From the NCBI RefSeq assembly GCF_050624435.1, contig NC_134536.1, positions 7,382,758 through 7,446,757 on the forward strand: a stretch of DNA of 64,000 bases, given 5' to 3'. Source of the DNA: Tenrec ecaudatus (Eukaryota > Chordata > Mammalia > Afrosoricida > Tenrecidae). Within the stretch, counting starts at the first letter, position 1. Each line of letters starts with the position of its first letter. The notes under the pieces are model-generated. The model was not told where the DNA came from. It did not search any database and was given only the letters and a program-made list of their open reading frames with translations. A program made the translations under genes and the position numbers. This document shows, piece by piece, positions 1 to 10,721 of this stretch.

Positions 1-419
1 GTGATGTCACAGACAACGATGGCATCTCAATGACTTGACTATTGGGTAAGCTCCAGGGGTTGGTCCTTGCATTTGGTGTTATGGTCTTGTTTGTGCTCCC
101 CCTCAAATTAGTGTGGAAGTCCTCACCACTCAGCCCGAGAAGATGGCCCTGTCTGGAAATAGACGTTTGCTTTTATCGGGTCGGTTAATATAACATTGTC
201 AGGCAGATCCTAAACCTAACCATTTCTGAGTTCTAAAAGGAGCAGAATAGGCACAGAGACACTGGGGTGACAGGGCTCATACATGGACTGTTTACAAGTC
301 AAGGAACTAAGAAACACCAACCAAAGAGTTGACATGGCCAAGACCCTGAGTTGGACTTTCAGCCCCCAATACTGTGAGAAAATAAATGTGTGTTCATTAA
401 AATCATCTGCAGTGCCCTG
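1..419. other. Unassigned sequence with possible old LTR tail
   Basis: I see no gene here. Around 318-405 the wording (a gacatggccaagaccctgag-like stretch, then gtgagaaaataaatgtg) resembles the 3' end of old mammalian MaLR/MLT1-type LTRs, but the match is from memory and weak. Confidence 0.3.
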
Positions 420-1142
420 TGCTGAGGAAGCTCAAGGGTTGCAGACCTCAGTATAGATTAAAGCTCAATGTAAAGACCAAAATCCTCACCACTGGACAAC
501 TGGGTAACATCATGATCAATGGAGAAAAGATGGGAGTGGCCAAGGGTTTCATCTGGCTTGGATCCACAATCAATGTTCATAGAAGCAGCAGTCAAGAGAT
601 CAAATGACGCACTGCCTGGTGTAAATCCGCTGCTCAAAGCCTCTTTAAAGTGTTGAAGAGCAAGGTGGTTACTTTGAGGACTAAGGTGCACCTGAATCAG
701 GCCACAGAATTTTCCATCACCTCATATGCACATGAAAAGTTGGACATGCCATAGGAAGACTGAAGAAGAATCACTGCATTGGGATTATGGCCAAGAATTT
801 GGAAAGTGCTATGAACTTCCAAAAGGACAAACACATCTGCCGTGGGAGAAGTACAGCCAGAATGCTCCTTAGACGTCACGATGGAAAGACTTCATCTCAC
901 GCACTTCGGACATGCTGTCAGGGAAGATCAGTCCCTGGAGAAGGACATCGTGCTTAGTAAAGTAGAGGGGCAGTGAAAAAGAGGAAGGTCCTCAACATGA
1001 TGGATTGACACAGTGGCTCCACAATGCGCTCAAGCATAGACATATTTGTGAGGAGGACACTGGGACCTGGCGGTGTTTTGCTCTGTTGTACCTAAGCTTG
1101 CTGTGAGTCGGAACCTACTCAACGTCACTGAACTACAACAAC
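420..1142 (+). repeat. RTE-type LINE, 3' end (AfroRTE-like)
   Basis: This is the sense strand of the C-terminal part of an RTE LINE ORF2 plus its short 3' tail. Many stops break it. Pieces recur at 7703, 27995, 30735 and 61470 and, on the other strand, at 10722, 18742, 24840, 31795, 34795 and 58296. Markers are the cttggatccacaatcaatgt block, the aagactgaagaagaatc block and the gatggattgacacagtggct block. The tail ends in an ACAACAACA-type simple repeat, as RTE elements do. Confidence 0.8.
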
Positions 1143-1230
1143 AGAACCACAGAGCTGTTCAGGCAGGTGTTTAACTGTCTTGCTGCCTTGTTCTACTGGC
1201 TGACTTTGGAAGACCCCCAAACCAAAAAAA

Positions 1231-1510
1231 CCCCACTGTCAGCGAGTCGATGCTGCTTCACAGCAACCAGCTAGGACAGAGTGGATTTTACTTTGCAAGG
1301 CTGTGTATCTTTAGGAAAGCTACATCTTCCTTCCTTGGGTCAGCAGACGGGTTTGAACCACCAGCCTTTAGATCAGCAGTCATCCACTTTAACCACTGTG
1401 CAACCAGGGCTCCTAGTTAGAATCTCAACTCACTGTCATTGAGTCTACAAGGTAGAGCTGCCCCGTGGGTTTCTGAGACTGTAATGGCTGTTTTTTTGGG
1501 GAGCCCCATC
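1231..1510 (-). repeat. Two AfroSINE-type tRNA-SINEs (one partial)
   Basis: A reverse-strand tRNA-derived SINE (1231-1412) ends at the sequence complementary to its head (caaccagggctcc). A second, truncated copy follows at 1424-1510 with the conserved ctgccccgtgggtttctgag core. This family is the commonest repeat in the window. Confidence 0.75.
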
Positions 1511-1653
1511 TTTCCGTGTCCTGGATCTTCCAATGCCATCTCTTCCTAAGAAGGGTATCGGCCTCTGTGACATCCCATAACATTGGCAAAGGCTGCTCCG
1601 ACCTCAGGTTTCTTGGTTTATACCCATTTTCAAGGCGTTTCCATTCATGGATT

Positions 1654-2165
1654 TGTTAGTCTGGGTAAACTAGGGAAACAAATCCACAGAAACTCATATG
1701 TATAAGACAGAATTTTATATAAAGGGTAAGTGTACATTAAGAAAGCTTCCCAACCCAGTGCTGTCCAAGCCCATAAATCCAACATTAGCCCATATGTCCA
1801 ACACCGATCTACAAAGTTCTCCTCAATCCCACCAAACTCACTCAATGATGGCAACTGCAGAAGGAAATCTGAATCAGTGAGTAAGCATCTCAGTGCTGGC
1901 AGGGGTCTCCATGTGGCTGCTCCAGCACCCAGGGCTGCATCAGGGTAAGTCCATGTGACTTTTCCTCAGGGGTGTCTCACAGGAAGTGAGCCTTGCAAGC
2001 TGAAGCAGGTAAGTGGCAAAGAGAGTTGCACACTGGTCCAACCATCACAAAGCAAGAGACCCAAGAACTAGAAAGGTGAGGTTCACTGAGCCATTTATCT
2101 CTCCTCCCTTCAATTAACCCCACATGTGTTTATTGGCCAGGTTGGCACAGTAAACCTTAACTATC
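1654..2165 (+). repeat. LTR-like element, family A
   Basis: It starts tgttagtctgggtaaactag and belongs to a ~500 bp family with copies at 6346(-), 9259(+), 16117(-), 45231(+) and 48594(+). Shared blocks include aaacaaatcca near the start, gcatctcagtgctggcaggg in the middle and a tgtctcacaggaagtgagc block. Ends are TG...CA and two other copies are flanked by short direct repeats, which fits a solo LTR. I cannot name the family. This copy looks like a diverged subfamily. Confidence 0.6.
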
Positions 2166-2183
2166 TCAATAGGTTTAAACAGC

Positions 2184-2237
<54 letters not shown>

Positions 2238-2238
2238 A
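2184..2238. repeat. (TCTA)n microsatellite
   Basis: About 13 uninterrupted TCTA units immediately precede a tRNA-SINE. Confidence 0.97.
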
Positions 2239-2636
2239 GTGGTTATGCATTGGGCTGCTAAACACAAGGTCAGCAGTTTGAATCCACCATCCAAACCTCC
2301 TGGGAGAAAGAGAAGACTGTCTACTCTCTTAAAGAGTTATCATCTTGGAAAGCCACAGGGGCAATTCTACCCTGTTCTGTAGGCTCACCATGAGTTAGAA
2401 TTGACTAGACGACAGTGAATTTGGTTTGGGCTGTTTGAATTGTGTAATATCAGGTGCTCTCGTGGTGCTGTGGGTTAGGTATTAGGCTACTAACTGCAAA
2501 GTAAGGGTTCAAATCCACCAGCCACTCTGTGAGAGAAAGATAAGGCTGTCTGCTCCCATAAAGATTTACAGTCTTTGAAACCCTATAAAGAGTCATAATA
2601 AGTCAAAATCTATTTGATGGCAGTGAGGTTGTGTTT
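2238..2636 (+). repeat. Two AfroSINE-type SINEs in tandem orientation
   Basis: Two sense copies lie at 2238-2433 and 2452-2636. Each has a tRNA-like head with A-box (gtggttatgcattgggctgc) and B-box-like (cagtttgaatcc) blocks, then the aaagagttat / cacaggggcaattc / gacagtgaatttggttt tail. Confidence 0.8.
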
Positions 2637-2787
2637 TATAAAATTTGCTGGTATCTCTCAAATATGTGTCTCTAGCCTAGGCCCTGTATTCCCTCCAGAC
2701 TGCTAACAGCTTGACCACTGGACATATCCACTTGGATATCCATAAATGCTGTAAGCCCACGTTGAACTACTGATTTCCCTATCTTTG

Positions 2788-3870
2788 TTGTGGATCGGAT
2801 TGTGCCCACCCAAAAAGATACGTTGAAGTCCTAGCCTTCGGGGACCTGTAAATATGGCCTTGTTAGGAAGCAGGGCCTTTGAAGATGTTACTCACAAAGG
2901 CATTCAGTCACAAAGAGACCTCAAATGTCAAACATAATTGAAAAAGAACATTTATTAAGTTATAGCACAAAAGACAAGAAGAAGACGCACCGCCCAGATG
3001 CGGAGACCATCAGCATGAAGTCCAGTGGCACCAAGGGCGTATGGGAAACCGGAGGCTTAAATTGGTCATGGAGGGCAGAGGAAAGTGTCACAAAAACATG
3101 CTCGGCAGGAGATCCCTACATCACAGTTGCAGGCAGGATTGCCGAAGCTGAAATGGGCCCATGATTGGGACTCGAACATTATGCTAGAGAGAAGAGCACA
3201 CAAGATTGGTCCAGGGCCCTCTGACCAAGGCAGTCAGGTGTGGCCCATGACCAGGAGACTCTATAAAGGGCGTGCGCAGGCAAGTCCCTAAGGAAAGACT
3301 CCCCCCGCCTCCTGAATTGACTGGGGAGTGGTAGCAGTCCACTTTCTAATGCACCCGGCCTCAAGGCAAATCTATTCCGATTTCTGGTTAATCATGCGAA
3401 GGAATTTGATGGAAGTTGAATTGATGTGAAGGCTCATACAAGGATTTAGGACTTCCACCGTAAACTGTAGCATTTCCAGAACTTGTTTTGTTGTTTTTTC
3501 AAATCATTTTATTGGGGCTCATACAGCTCTAATCACAATATATACATCCATCACTGCGTCAGTGTTTACATCTTAAAGGGCATTTTACGTGGGCAGAGGC
3601 TGCGGTCTCTCTTCTCCATTACGCTTTTACTCACACCCCTCTCTTCTTGTTCCTTTTTAAAAAGATACTTTAATTGGGGCTCTTACATCTCTTACCACAA
3701 TCCATACCAGAAGCTGGGAGAGACAAGGATGGCTCTTTTCTGAGAGGGAACTGGCACCTGGGTTTTGGACCCCGAGCTTCCAGAACGGTGAGAACAACCT
3801 TTCTGTGGTTTTCATCCCCCCACTTCGTGATACCTTCCTTGCTACCTCATAGTCAAACCAAATTAACTCA
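2788..3870 (+). repeat. Possible MaLR/MLT1-type LTR with later insertions; otherwise unassigned
   Basis: The block at 2788-2905 (aaagatacgttgaagtccta, then an atggccttgttaggaa stretch) and the block at 3705-3870 (cagaagctgggagagac, then ccagaacggtgagaac) look like the two halves of a mammalian MLT1-like LTR. L1 tail sequence at 3483-3705 separates them. The 2905-3480 segment has a short open frame from 2925 but no recognisable protein similarity; I assign it nothing. Confidence 0.35.
3483..3705 (-). repeat. L1 3' ends, antisense (two short tails)
   Basis: Two pieces carry the family's reverse-strand L1 terminus: a T-rich start, then ttttattggggctcatac at 3507 and a shorter ttaattggggctcttac at 3667. 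Confidence 0.6.
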
Positions 3871-3905
3871 CCCTCCGCAGAAGCCATCAGGCGAGCAAAC
3901 CCCAA

Positions 3906-4404
3906 AGACTCTGCTCTACAGTGACCTTGCCTAGATTGCTTCTTGGACTGCTTGCAGTGACCAAGCCTACATGACTTCCTGCTCCCGCCTTCCAGTTCCT
4001 AGATCCAAAATCTTGGAGCCCAATGATAATGTCTCTCTATCTGCAAACTCCATGTTCATTGATTTTTTTCAATTCTAACTGCAAAGCAGATCTAGAATTG
4101 AAGCCCCTCTCCACACCTCTGGCTAGGGCCCTGGTCTAAGCTGCCAACCAGAGACTCTGCTTCCAGGTCATGCCCCCTAGCTCTGGCCTGGTCTCCCTCA
4201 GACTAAGCAGCATGATGGCCAGAACGACACTGTTGAAAGAGAGGTTTGACAATGTCTCTTTTCTCCTCAGACTCGTCAGTGCTTCTCAGCTCACCTGAGT
4301 AACACCCAAGTCGTTCTATGGCCAGCAAAGTCCTCCAGGCCCTCCCCCAGTGTCTCCCATGTGCCTCCCTCCCCCTGCCCGCCAGCACCCCTCAGGTACT
4401 CACC
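3906..4404. other. No recognised feature
   Basis: I see no gene, convincing repeat or motif. Short frames on both strands look like chance. Confidence 0.5.
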
Positions 4405-4890
4405 AAGCTCCAGCCGCTCTGGCGTGCTTATTGTTCTTGCTACCCAGTCACGTTCCTGCCCCAGGGCCTTTGCATCTGTTGTGCCCTCATGGCAGCGTCC
4501 CTCTAGGAAGCTACGAGACAGACATCGTACATCAGATCTTTGCTCAAATGTCACCTTCTCTGTGAGCCTTACCCAAGCCCCTGTGAGTTAGTTTGTGGTG
4601 TTAGTTGAAGGGCGGAGGGAAAAGTGGCTCAGTGACCCTCATCTTTCTAGTTCTCGGGTCTCTTGTTTTGTGATGGTCGGACCAGGGTGCAATTGCCTTA
4701 GCAAGTTCCCTGCTTCAACTGGCAAGGCTCACTTCCTGCAAGACATCCCTGAGGATCTCCACCTCCCTAGTATCTATTTGGCATTTGTTCACTGTCTTCA
4801 ATCTTCTATTAAACCGTGTATGACTGAGGACAAAGTGATTGGTGTATTTCCAGTGGCTGGAACAGTGCTGGCTGGACAAGGAACAGGCCA
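4405..4890 (+). repeat. LINE2 (L2) 3' end, ancient
   Basis: The wording follows the mammalian L2 3' end: cacgttcctgccccagggcctttgcat, then gctcaaatgtcaccttctctg, and further on a tcactgtcttcaatc / ggctggaacagtgctggctgg tail. It is heavily diverged, as expected for an L2 copy. Confidence 0.6.
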
Positions 4891-5599
4891 ATGTCTGCTG
4901 TAGAAATGAACAAAGGGGGAGAAGGTCACTTGGGAGGCCTTGTAGCCACAGGTAAGCCTTCAGGATCATGATGACAGCAGCTGCCTTGTCTATTTCACAG
5001 GCGAGGGTGGCGCCGTAATGGATTCTGTGCCAACACCATCACATGCAGCAGGCCATCAGTGTGAGGGGGAGGGGCTTGCTCTACGAAGGTCAAAGGCAAG
5101 GGCAGAAGCAAGAGCAGCAGCATTCTTTGGAGGTGCCTTTCGCTTGTTGGAGCCATATGGTTGCCGTCTGGCATGCTGGATGCCTGGAACAGAGACCCCT
5201 AACTGGAGTGATGGGCAGAGTGGGGCCAACAGGACGTAGGCTCTTGTGTTGCAAGCTGGCTTGGAGATAAGTCTTCCTTCGACAGGACCCCAAGGTCATC
5301 TCCGGCACAGCTCTGAAGAGCAAGATGCAGCTGTGGATAGTAGGTGAAGGCAATAATGATCAGCGATGAGCCGGCACTTTGTGCGCCTGATCTCTCACCC
5401 CATGGCAGCAGTAGCAATCAGCGCCAACACATGACCAAGAGCACCATGAAAGCCAGTGCCTGACCCTTAGCTTGCTTCATTATCTTCCAAGTCTCCTGAA
5501 GCTTCCCTTGAACCTGCTTCGTAGCAGACCTATAGAAGAGTGTAGAGTACAGAACTATCCCTGTGGATTTCTGACACTGGAACGCTTCAGAGAAGCAGA
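4891..5599. other. No recognised feature
   Basis: The segment has mixed composition and short frames on both strands. None has a recognisable domain, start context or splice pattern that I would call a gene. Confidence 0.5.
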
Positions 5600-6045
5600 A
5601 AGCCTCATCTCTCTCCCGGCACAGCAGCTGATGGTATAGAACTGCTGACCTTTCTGGGAGCAGCTGAATACATAACCACTACACCACCAGGGCTCCAGAT
5701 TTCCTGAGCTTTGTTCAAGTCATTATTATTTGTTATGCCATAAAAAATTTCCTGTTACAAACTCTTTACAAACATTAGTATTGTGAAAAATATATGTACC
5801 AATAGATTTTATTCTTACCATAGGTTTAAACTGTATCCCAAACCAAATTCACTGCCATCAAGTCAGTTCTGACTCAAAGTGACCTGATAGGACAGGGTAG
5901 GGCCACCCTGGTGGGTTTCTGAGACTGAAACTCTTTAAGAGAATAGAAAGCCTTGTTTTTCTCCCAAGGAGTGGCTGGTGGTTTCAAACTGCTGACCTTG
6001 CAGTTAATAGCCCAACATGTAACCGCTACACCACAAGGGCTCCTT
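5600..6045 (-). repeat. Two AfroSINE-type SINEs, antisense
   Basis: A 5'-head fragment (5600-5698) and a near-complete copy (5842-6045). The second reads cactgccatcaagtcagttc at its tail end and ctacaccacaagggctcc at its head end. The AT-rich 5699-5841 gap holds nothing I recognise. Confidence 0.8.
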
Positions 6046-6275
6046 TAAAAATATATACAAAAGGAATATATGATCGCATTTACATTGCACATGAACATAT
6101 GCAACTCCCTCTTCTCCCTCTCCCTCCTTCCTTCCCTGAGTCCCTACTCTGCACTGGCATCCCCCTAGGCCCTGGCTATAGAGTCCCAAATTAAACAGGA
6201 AAAATATCTGCCCTCATTCAGCTTCCATTTTATGGACATGGAGCGCAGTGAAGGCAGAGGACAAAAAGACCAGGG

Positions 6276-6345
6276 CCTTCAGAAAGGTCATGGAAAAATG
6301 GAACGAAAAGACCATGGGGTTTTCCCACCAACTTTTTGTAGCCTG
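6276..6345. repeat. Short mariner-like palindromic element
   Basis: A ~70 bp unit begins with a ttcagaaaggtcatgg block and ends with the roughly complementary ccaccaactttttgtag. Similar palindromes occur at 9232/9746, 29588 and 51862. This fits a mariner-derived MITE, inferred from symmetry and length only. Confidence 0.45.
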
Positions 6346-6884
6346 TGGTCGTTATATACTCATTTGTCAATTTGAGAGGATTAAGAGTGAAGGGGTAGAG
6401 TCTAGACTGTCAATCAGGTCATAGCTGATGAGGCCTCTGTGTGGGCATGGCTTTCTCTTGAGGATTCTGAGAACTCCAGTATTCCTCCCTGGAGATGGGA
6501 GACATTCTCTCTCTGCTTACTCCCTGGGAGAGACTGTTGACAAGCCACATGGAGACAGGCTGATGGCAGCCAGAGCTGAAGGAGTCAGGTGGAGACCCAC
6601 ACCAGCGCTGAGATGCTTACACTGCCACTGGATCCACAAGACTTTTTACCCACTGGCCTGTGATTGTCCTGCATTTGGCATCATTGCATGTGTTTCAAGT
6701 GTCTGAAGAGGAATTTATAGATTGGTATCAGACAGATGGGCTAATATTGGTCTTCTGGACTTGACCAGGACTGGGCTTGGATGTTTTCTCAATATTCAAT
6801 TGCTCTTGTATAAAGCTCTTTTTTTTTATACACATGAGTATCTTTGAATTTTTTTCTCTAGTCTACCCAGATTAATACACAGCC
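6346..6884 (-). repeat. LTR-like element, family A
   Basis: Reverse-strand copy of the ~500 bp family. Its right end reads ctagtctacccagattaatac, the complement of the family's start. The left end carries the tcatttgtcaatttgagag block shared with 16117 and 45231. Confidence 0.65.
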
Positions 6885-7177
6885 CCCTTATATACTGTGT
6901 CCTGGGGTGATTTATGGGAAAGGGGATGAAGAGGGGTGGGGGTGGTATTGCAGGTTTAAATAGAATGGTTGCGGTAGGGCACCCTGAGATGTACCATCTG
7001 AGAAACATCTGGAAAAGCCAGGTGGAGATCTGGGAAGCACTCCAGGTGAGGGGCATTGCCCGCACAGAGACCCAGCTGAGGAAGGGGACAGAGGACTTTG
7101 GTTTCCATGCTGAGTGAGCGGGGCACTGTTAGGGTATTTCAGATAGAGGGTTCACATCTGAAAGGAAGCCACGATGT

Positions 7178-7370
7178 TGCGCCGGGTCAAGCATTAGGCT
7201 GCTAACTGAAAGGTGAGCGCTTCCAACCCGCCAGCTGCTTCACGGGACAGAGAGGCGGCAGTCTGTCCCCCTGAAGATTTATGGACTTGGGAAGAAACAG
7301 GTTCCACTCTGTTCTTTAGGGTCACTGTGGGTTGGATTCAACTTGACGGCAGTAGGTGTGGTTTGGGGCT
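7178..7370 (+). repeat. AfroSINE-type SINE
   Basis: Sense copy with a tRNA-like head (caagcattaggctgctaactg) and the cttgacggcagtaggtgtgg tail. Confidence 0.8.
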
Positions 7371-7579
7371 TATGTTCTAAGAGGCTCAGTAAGGCTGCTG
7401 GATTGAGAACCAGGTGGGCCTAAGGTGAGTTAGTTACAAGACTGCACAATAATACTGATGGAGAAGTACCAGTATTTGGACCAAGATAGGTAGAAAGAGC
7501 TATTCGGATGTAATAGTATATATAACTCTGCTTAGGATTCAATTGTGTTTCCCAAATAGGTGTCAATTGTAACCTCTAT

Positions 7580-7895
7580 ACTCCTTCCAGGAGAAAGAGG
7601 AGGTGTTCTTCCCCATAAAGATGGAGAGTCTCGGAAACCCAAAGGGGCAGGTCTATCCTCTAGAGTCAGAATGGACTCAGTGGCAGTGGGTTTGGTTTTT
7701 GGCTTAGGACTGTTTTGGACACGTTTTTAGGAGGGGCCAGTCACTGGGTAGGATACCATGCCAGGTGAATTAGGAGGGCAATAAAAACGAGGAAGACTCC
7801 GGAAGAGATGGACCGATACAGTGGCTGCAACAATGAACTCAACGTAAGCACTGGGCCGGTGGCACAGGACCAGGTAATCTTTTCTGCTGTCGCAC
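7580..7895 (+). repeat. Partial SINE followed by RTE 3' fragment
   Basis: At 7580-7700 lies the SINE body and tail without its tRNA head. At 7703-7895 lies the C-terminal/3' end of an RTE LINE (tttggacacgtttttagg, then gatggaccgatacagtggct). The two families end in related tail sequence. Confidence 0.65.
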
Positions 7896-8167
7896 TCAGA
7901 CTGCTATCTGCCAAAATGGGCTCGAGGGCATCTAACCATCACCCCCCCTCACACTCCCCAAGCACCACCACCACATGCTTGTAGTTATAATCCCATTTGG
8001 GAAGGGATGTCTTTTTAACGGGACAGATTAGTGAAGGGTGTGTCTTGAGTCAGACTCTTTTGAGATATGAAAGAGATTAAACAAGAAAGCCAAGAGAGAT
8101 TCCAAGTCACATGAACACCACTAGGAGCAGGAGATCAAAAAAAGACAAGGACTCTCCTGGGGTGGGG

Positions 8168-8170
<3 letters not shown>

Positions 8171-8253
<83 letters not shown>
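8171..8253. repeat. (GA)n microsatellite
   Basis: About 41 uninterrupted GA dinucleotides. It creates long meaningless Arg-Glu or Ser-Leu frames. Confidence 0.98.
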
Positions 8254-8255
<2 letters not shown>

Positions 8256-8292
8256 CCGCCCGGGACCTGATGCTTGAATTTGGACTTTCTGC

Positions 8293-8655
8293 TTCCTGGT
8301 GGCATAGTGGGTTACAATTTGGGCTGCTAACCACCAGGTCTCAACTCTTCATGGAGTTAGATCCAACTCATACTGACCCTGCAGGACACAGTAGAACTGC
8401 CCCTGTGTGTAACTCTTCATGCGAGTAGAAAGTCTCATCTTTCTTCCTCAGAGGAGCTGGTGGCTTTGAACTGCTGACCTTGGGGTTAGCAGCCCAACTC
8501 GTAACTCGCTGCGCCACGAGGACACTTTAATGGTAAGATCAGCGGTGCCAAAGCCACCAGCCTCTCATGGGAGAAAGAGTCAAAGCCCACAAGGGACCCT
8601 TCTCCTCAGCCCTCCGGGGACACTATGAGTTGGAATCGACTTGATGACAGTGAGT
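8293..8655 (+). repeat. SINE interrupted by a second, inverted SINE
   Basis: The head of a sense SINE (8293-8346, cctggtggcatagtgggtta) is separated from its body and tail (8530-8655, ending ttggaatcgacttgatgacag) by an antisense copy (8347-8528, ending cgctgcgccacgaggac). Confidence 0.7.
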
Positions 8656-9231
8656 TTGAACTTGAGACTCTTAAACTAAAAATTCAGGATTTCTGTTAGA
8701 ACAGCAGTAGAAACCAGAGACAAATTATCAGATAGGTAACTTAGGAAAGTTCCCTATAAAATTGACTTTTTACATTTAAAGAGAGTCGGAAAAATTCCTT
8801 TAGCTCACCCTTTCCCCACCTTTCCTGTGTATTTGAGTCACAGAAATTTAATCTGTAGGCGACAGTTGATTATTTCAGCATGCTACATTCATAGTTACAA
8901 GAAAGTCACTGTCAAGTGGGCAAAGCCTATGTTTCTCCCGCTTGTTTAGAACGAGACAACAGCAACGCATCCTTTCTTACATGGTTAAATTTTCACAGGT
9001 CAGTTCCAGGTTCCAGCCTGGGCTGCCTGCACGCCTCCACAGAGCCGGGAGCACACATCTCCTGTGTGTCTCCAAAGTTCAAGGAATTTGCTGGCCAAGA
9101 TGTTTGGACAAAGACGCCTCTGAGCTCACGCATTCTTTCCCATGGGGGTATAATGATGCTTTGCAGACAGGGGAAGCCTCTCAGAAGCAGAATCGATGCC
9201 AGGCTTCTTAGGAACAGACAGATACAAGAGG
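8656..9231. other. No recognised feature
   Basis: Apparently low-repeat sequence. Short frames overlap near 8916-9239 on both strands, but none shows a domain, a splice context or a preferred start. Confidence 0.5.
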
Positions 9232-9795
9232 GCATCTAAAAGTTTGTGGAAAATGGCATGTTAGTCCAGGTAGACTAGAGAAATAAGTCCAGGGAGACTT
9301 GAATATGTATCAGAAAGAGCTTTATATACAAGAGAAATTGAATATTAAGAAGTCATCCCAGCCCAGTCCAGATCAAGTCCTATACCAATCTATAAATCTA
9401 GAAATTCCTCTTCAGACTCACGAAGTCCATGCAATGATGCCGAATGCAGGATGTGGAAAGTCTTGTGGACCCAGTGGTGGTGGAAGCATCTCAGCACTGG
9501 TGTGGGTCTCCAAGTAGCATCTCCAGCTCTGAGGCTCTGGCTGCCATCAGCCTGTCTCCATGTGTGGCTTGTCAACAAGAATGTCTCACAGGGACTGAGC
9601 GTGTGGCCCACGTCCAAGGAGCTATCAATTTTCTTAGCGCCTCCAAATGAGGTCATCCAGGTGCAACCTGATTGACAGGCTGACCTCCACCCCTTCCCTT
9701 GTAAGTCTCAAATTGACAGCAGATTATGTAACTAGCACAAATGACATGAAAAACATCATGGAATTTTCTCATGAACTTTCTGAAGCACACTCTTA
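9232..9795 (+). repeat. LTR family A inserted in a mariner-like short element
   Basis: The LTR-like element runs about 9259-9745 (tgttagtccaggtagactag start; attatgtaactagcac end). It is flanked by what look like the two halves of a mariner-like palindrome, aaaagtttgtggaaaatgg on the left and ttctcatgaactttctgaag on the right. Confidence 0.5.
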
Positions 9796-9833
9796 CTGAC
9801 AAGGGAAGACATGCTCTGAAAGAACAGAAGATT

Positions 9834-10200
9834 CAGGTCTCATGTTGCAATGTTGAAGGATACTGTGGGCTAAATATTGAGCAATCCAGGAAGCTTTCAA
9901 AGAAGATGGAAGGAAAACACTGCATCAAAAGAATTGATTGACAGTTGACCATTTCAAGAGGTAGGGCAAGATCAAGAACCCGTGAGAGCGAAAAACAAGA
10001 TTCCAGGAGTTGATGGGATGCCAACAGAAACGTTTCAACAAACGGATGCAGGCCTGGACGCACTCTCTCATCTGTGCCAAGAAATATGGAAGACAGCTGC
10101 CTGGCCAACTCAGAGGACCGGGCCGGGTTCATCCTATTGCACACAAGGTTGCTATGAGCGGGAGCTGACTGGACAATATCCATCAACAACGTAGTGGCCA
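9834..10200 (+). pseudogene. RTE LINE reverse-transcriptase fragment (dead)
   Basis: The frame from about 9982 reads the N-terminal RT region of an RTE LINE: KNKIPGVDGMPTETFQQ followed by HLCQEIWKTAAWPTQ, which corresponds to the NKAPGxDGIP and LCQxIWxTxxWP blocks of RTE RTs. A deletion then joins this to the RTE 3' tail (ttgctatgagcgggagctga). Confidence 0.7.
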
Positions 10201-10514
10201 CAAAGAGGAGTGTTCAGTGGTACTTTTTGGAAAACTCAGGTTCAAATGCAGGTGAATGTTGACTTCTCTGTTTGACTTATTGATTCTCCTGTTTAACTAC
10301 TAAAGTAATAAACCTCAAGACAGTGGCTATGGCCCCCAGAAAATATACAGCAAATATCACCTCTGAGTTGATTTCTGTATGAGAACTTCAAAACATAAGG
10401 GAGGGTGGCCTTTTCAATGGCCAGGGATCTCAGAGGCTTTCTGAGGTGTGCCTGCTCTTGAAAGTCTTTCGTGTGTTGCTCTTTCTCTCCTTTTGCATCA
10501 CCCCGTACAATATT
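10201..10514. other. No recognised feature
   Basis: AT-rich spacer between an RTE fragment and a SINE; nothing recognised. Confidence 0.5.
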
Positions 10515-10668
10515 CAAGGAGTCCTGGTAGCGTAGTGGTTGAGTGGCTCCATGGGAGAAAGAGGAGGCTTTGTATCCCCATAAAGTGTTCCAGTCTCAGA
10601 AACCCACAGGGCCAGTTCTAATTTGTCCTATAGGGCTGCCACGAGTCAGAATGGATGCCACAGCCATG
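10515..10668 (+). repeat. AfroSINE-type SINE with internal deletion
   Basis: The head (gagtcctggtagcgtagtgg) is joined directly to the gggagaaagaggaggcttt body, so the middle of the tRNA-like part, including the B-box, is missing. Confidence 0.75.
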
Positions 10669-10721
10669 AGTGTTTCATTTTATCCCAAGTGGTTGATGAT
10701 TCCGAGGTGAGGGGACCTCCC

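Noticed and set aside
2184..2238. CRISPR-like or other regular spaced repeats
   Set aside because: Regular repeats in the window are simple microsatellites without spacers, and the DNA is mammalian.
2238..2433. tRNA gene candidates in the SINE heads
   Set aside because: The A- and B-box-like blocks belong to repeated SINEs with degenerate arms; none folds as an intact tRNA by eye.
8107..8428. Open frames on both strands with long Arg-Glu or Ser-Leu runs
   Set aside because: They are created by the (GA)n microsatellite and SINE sequence.
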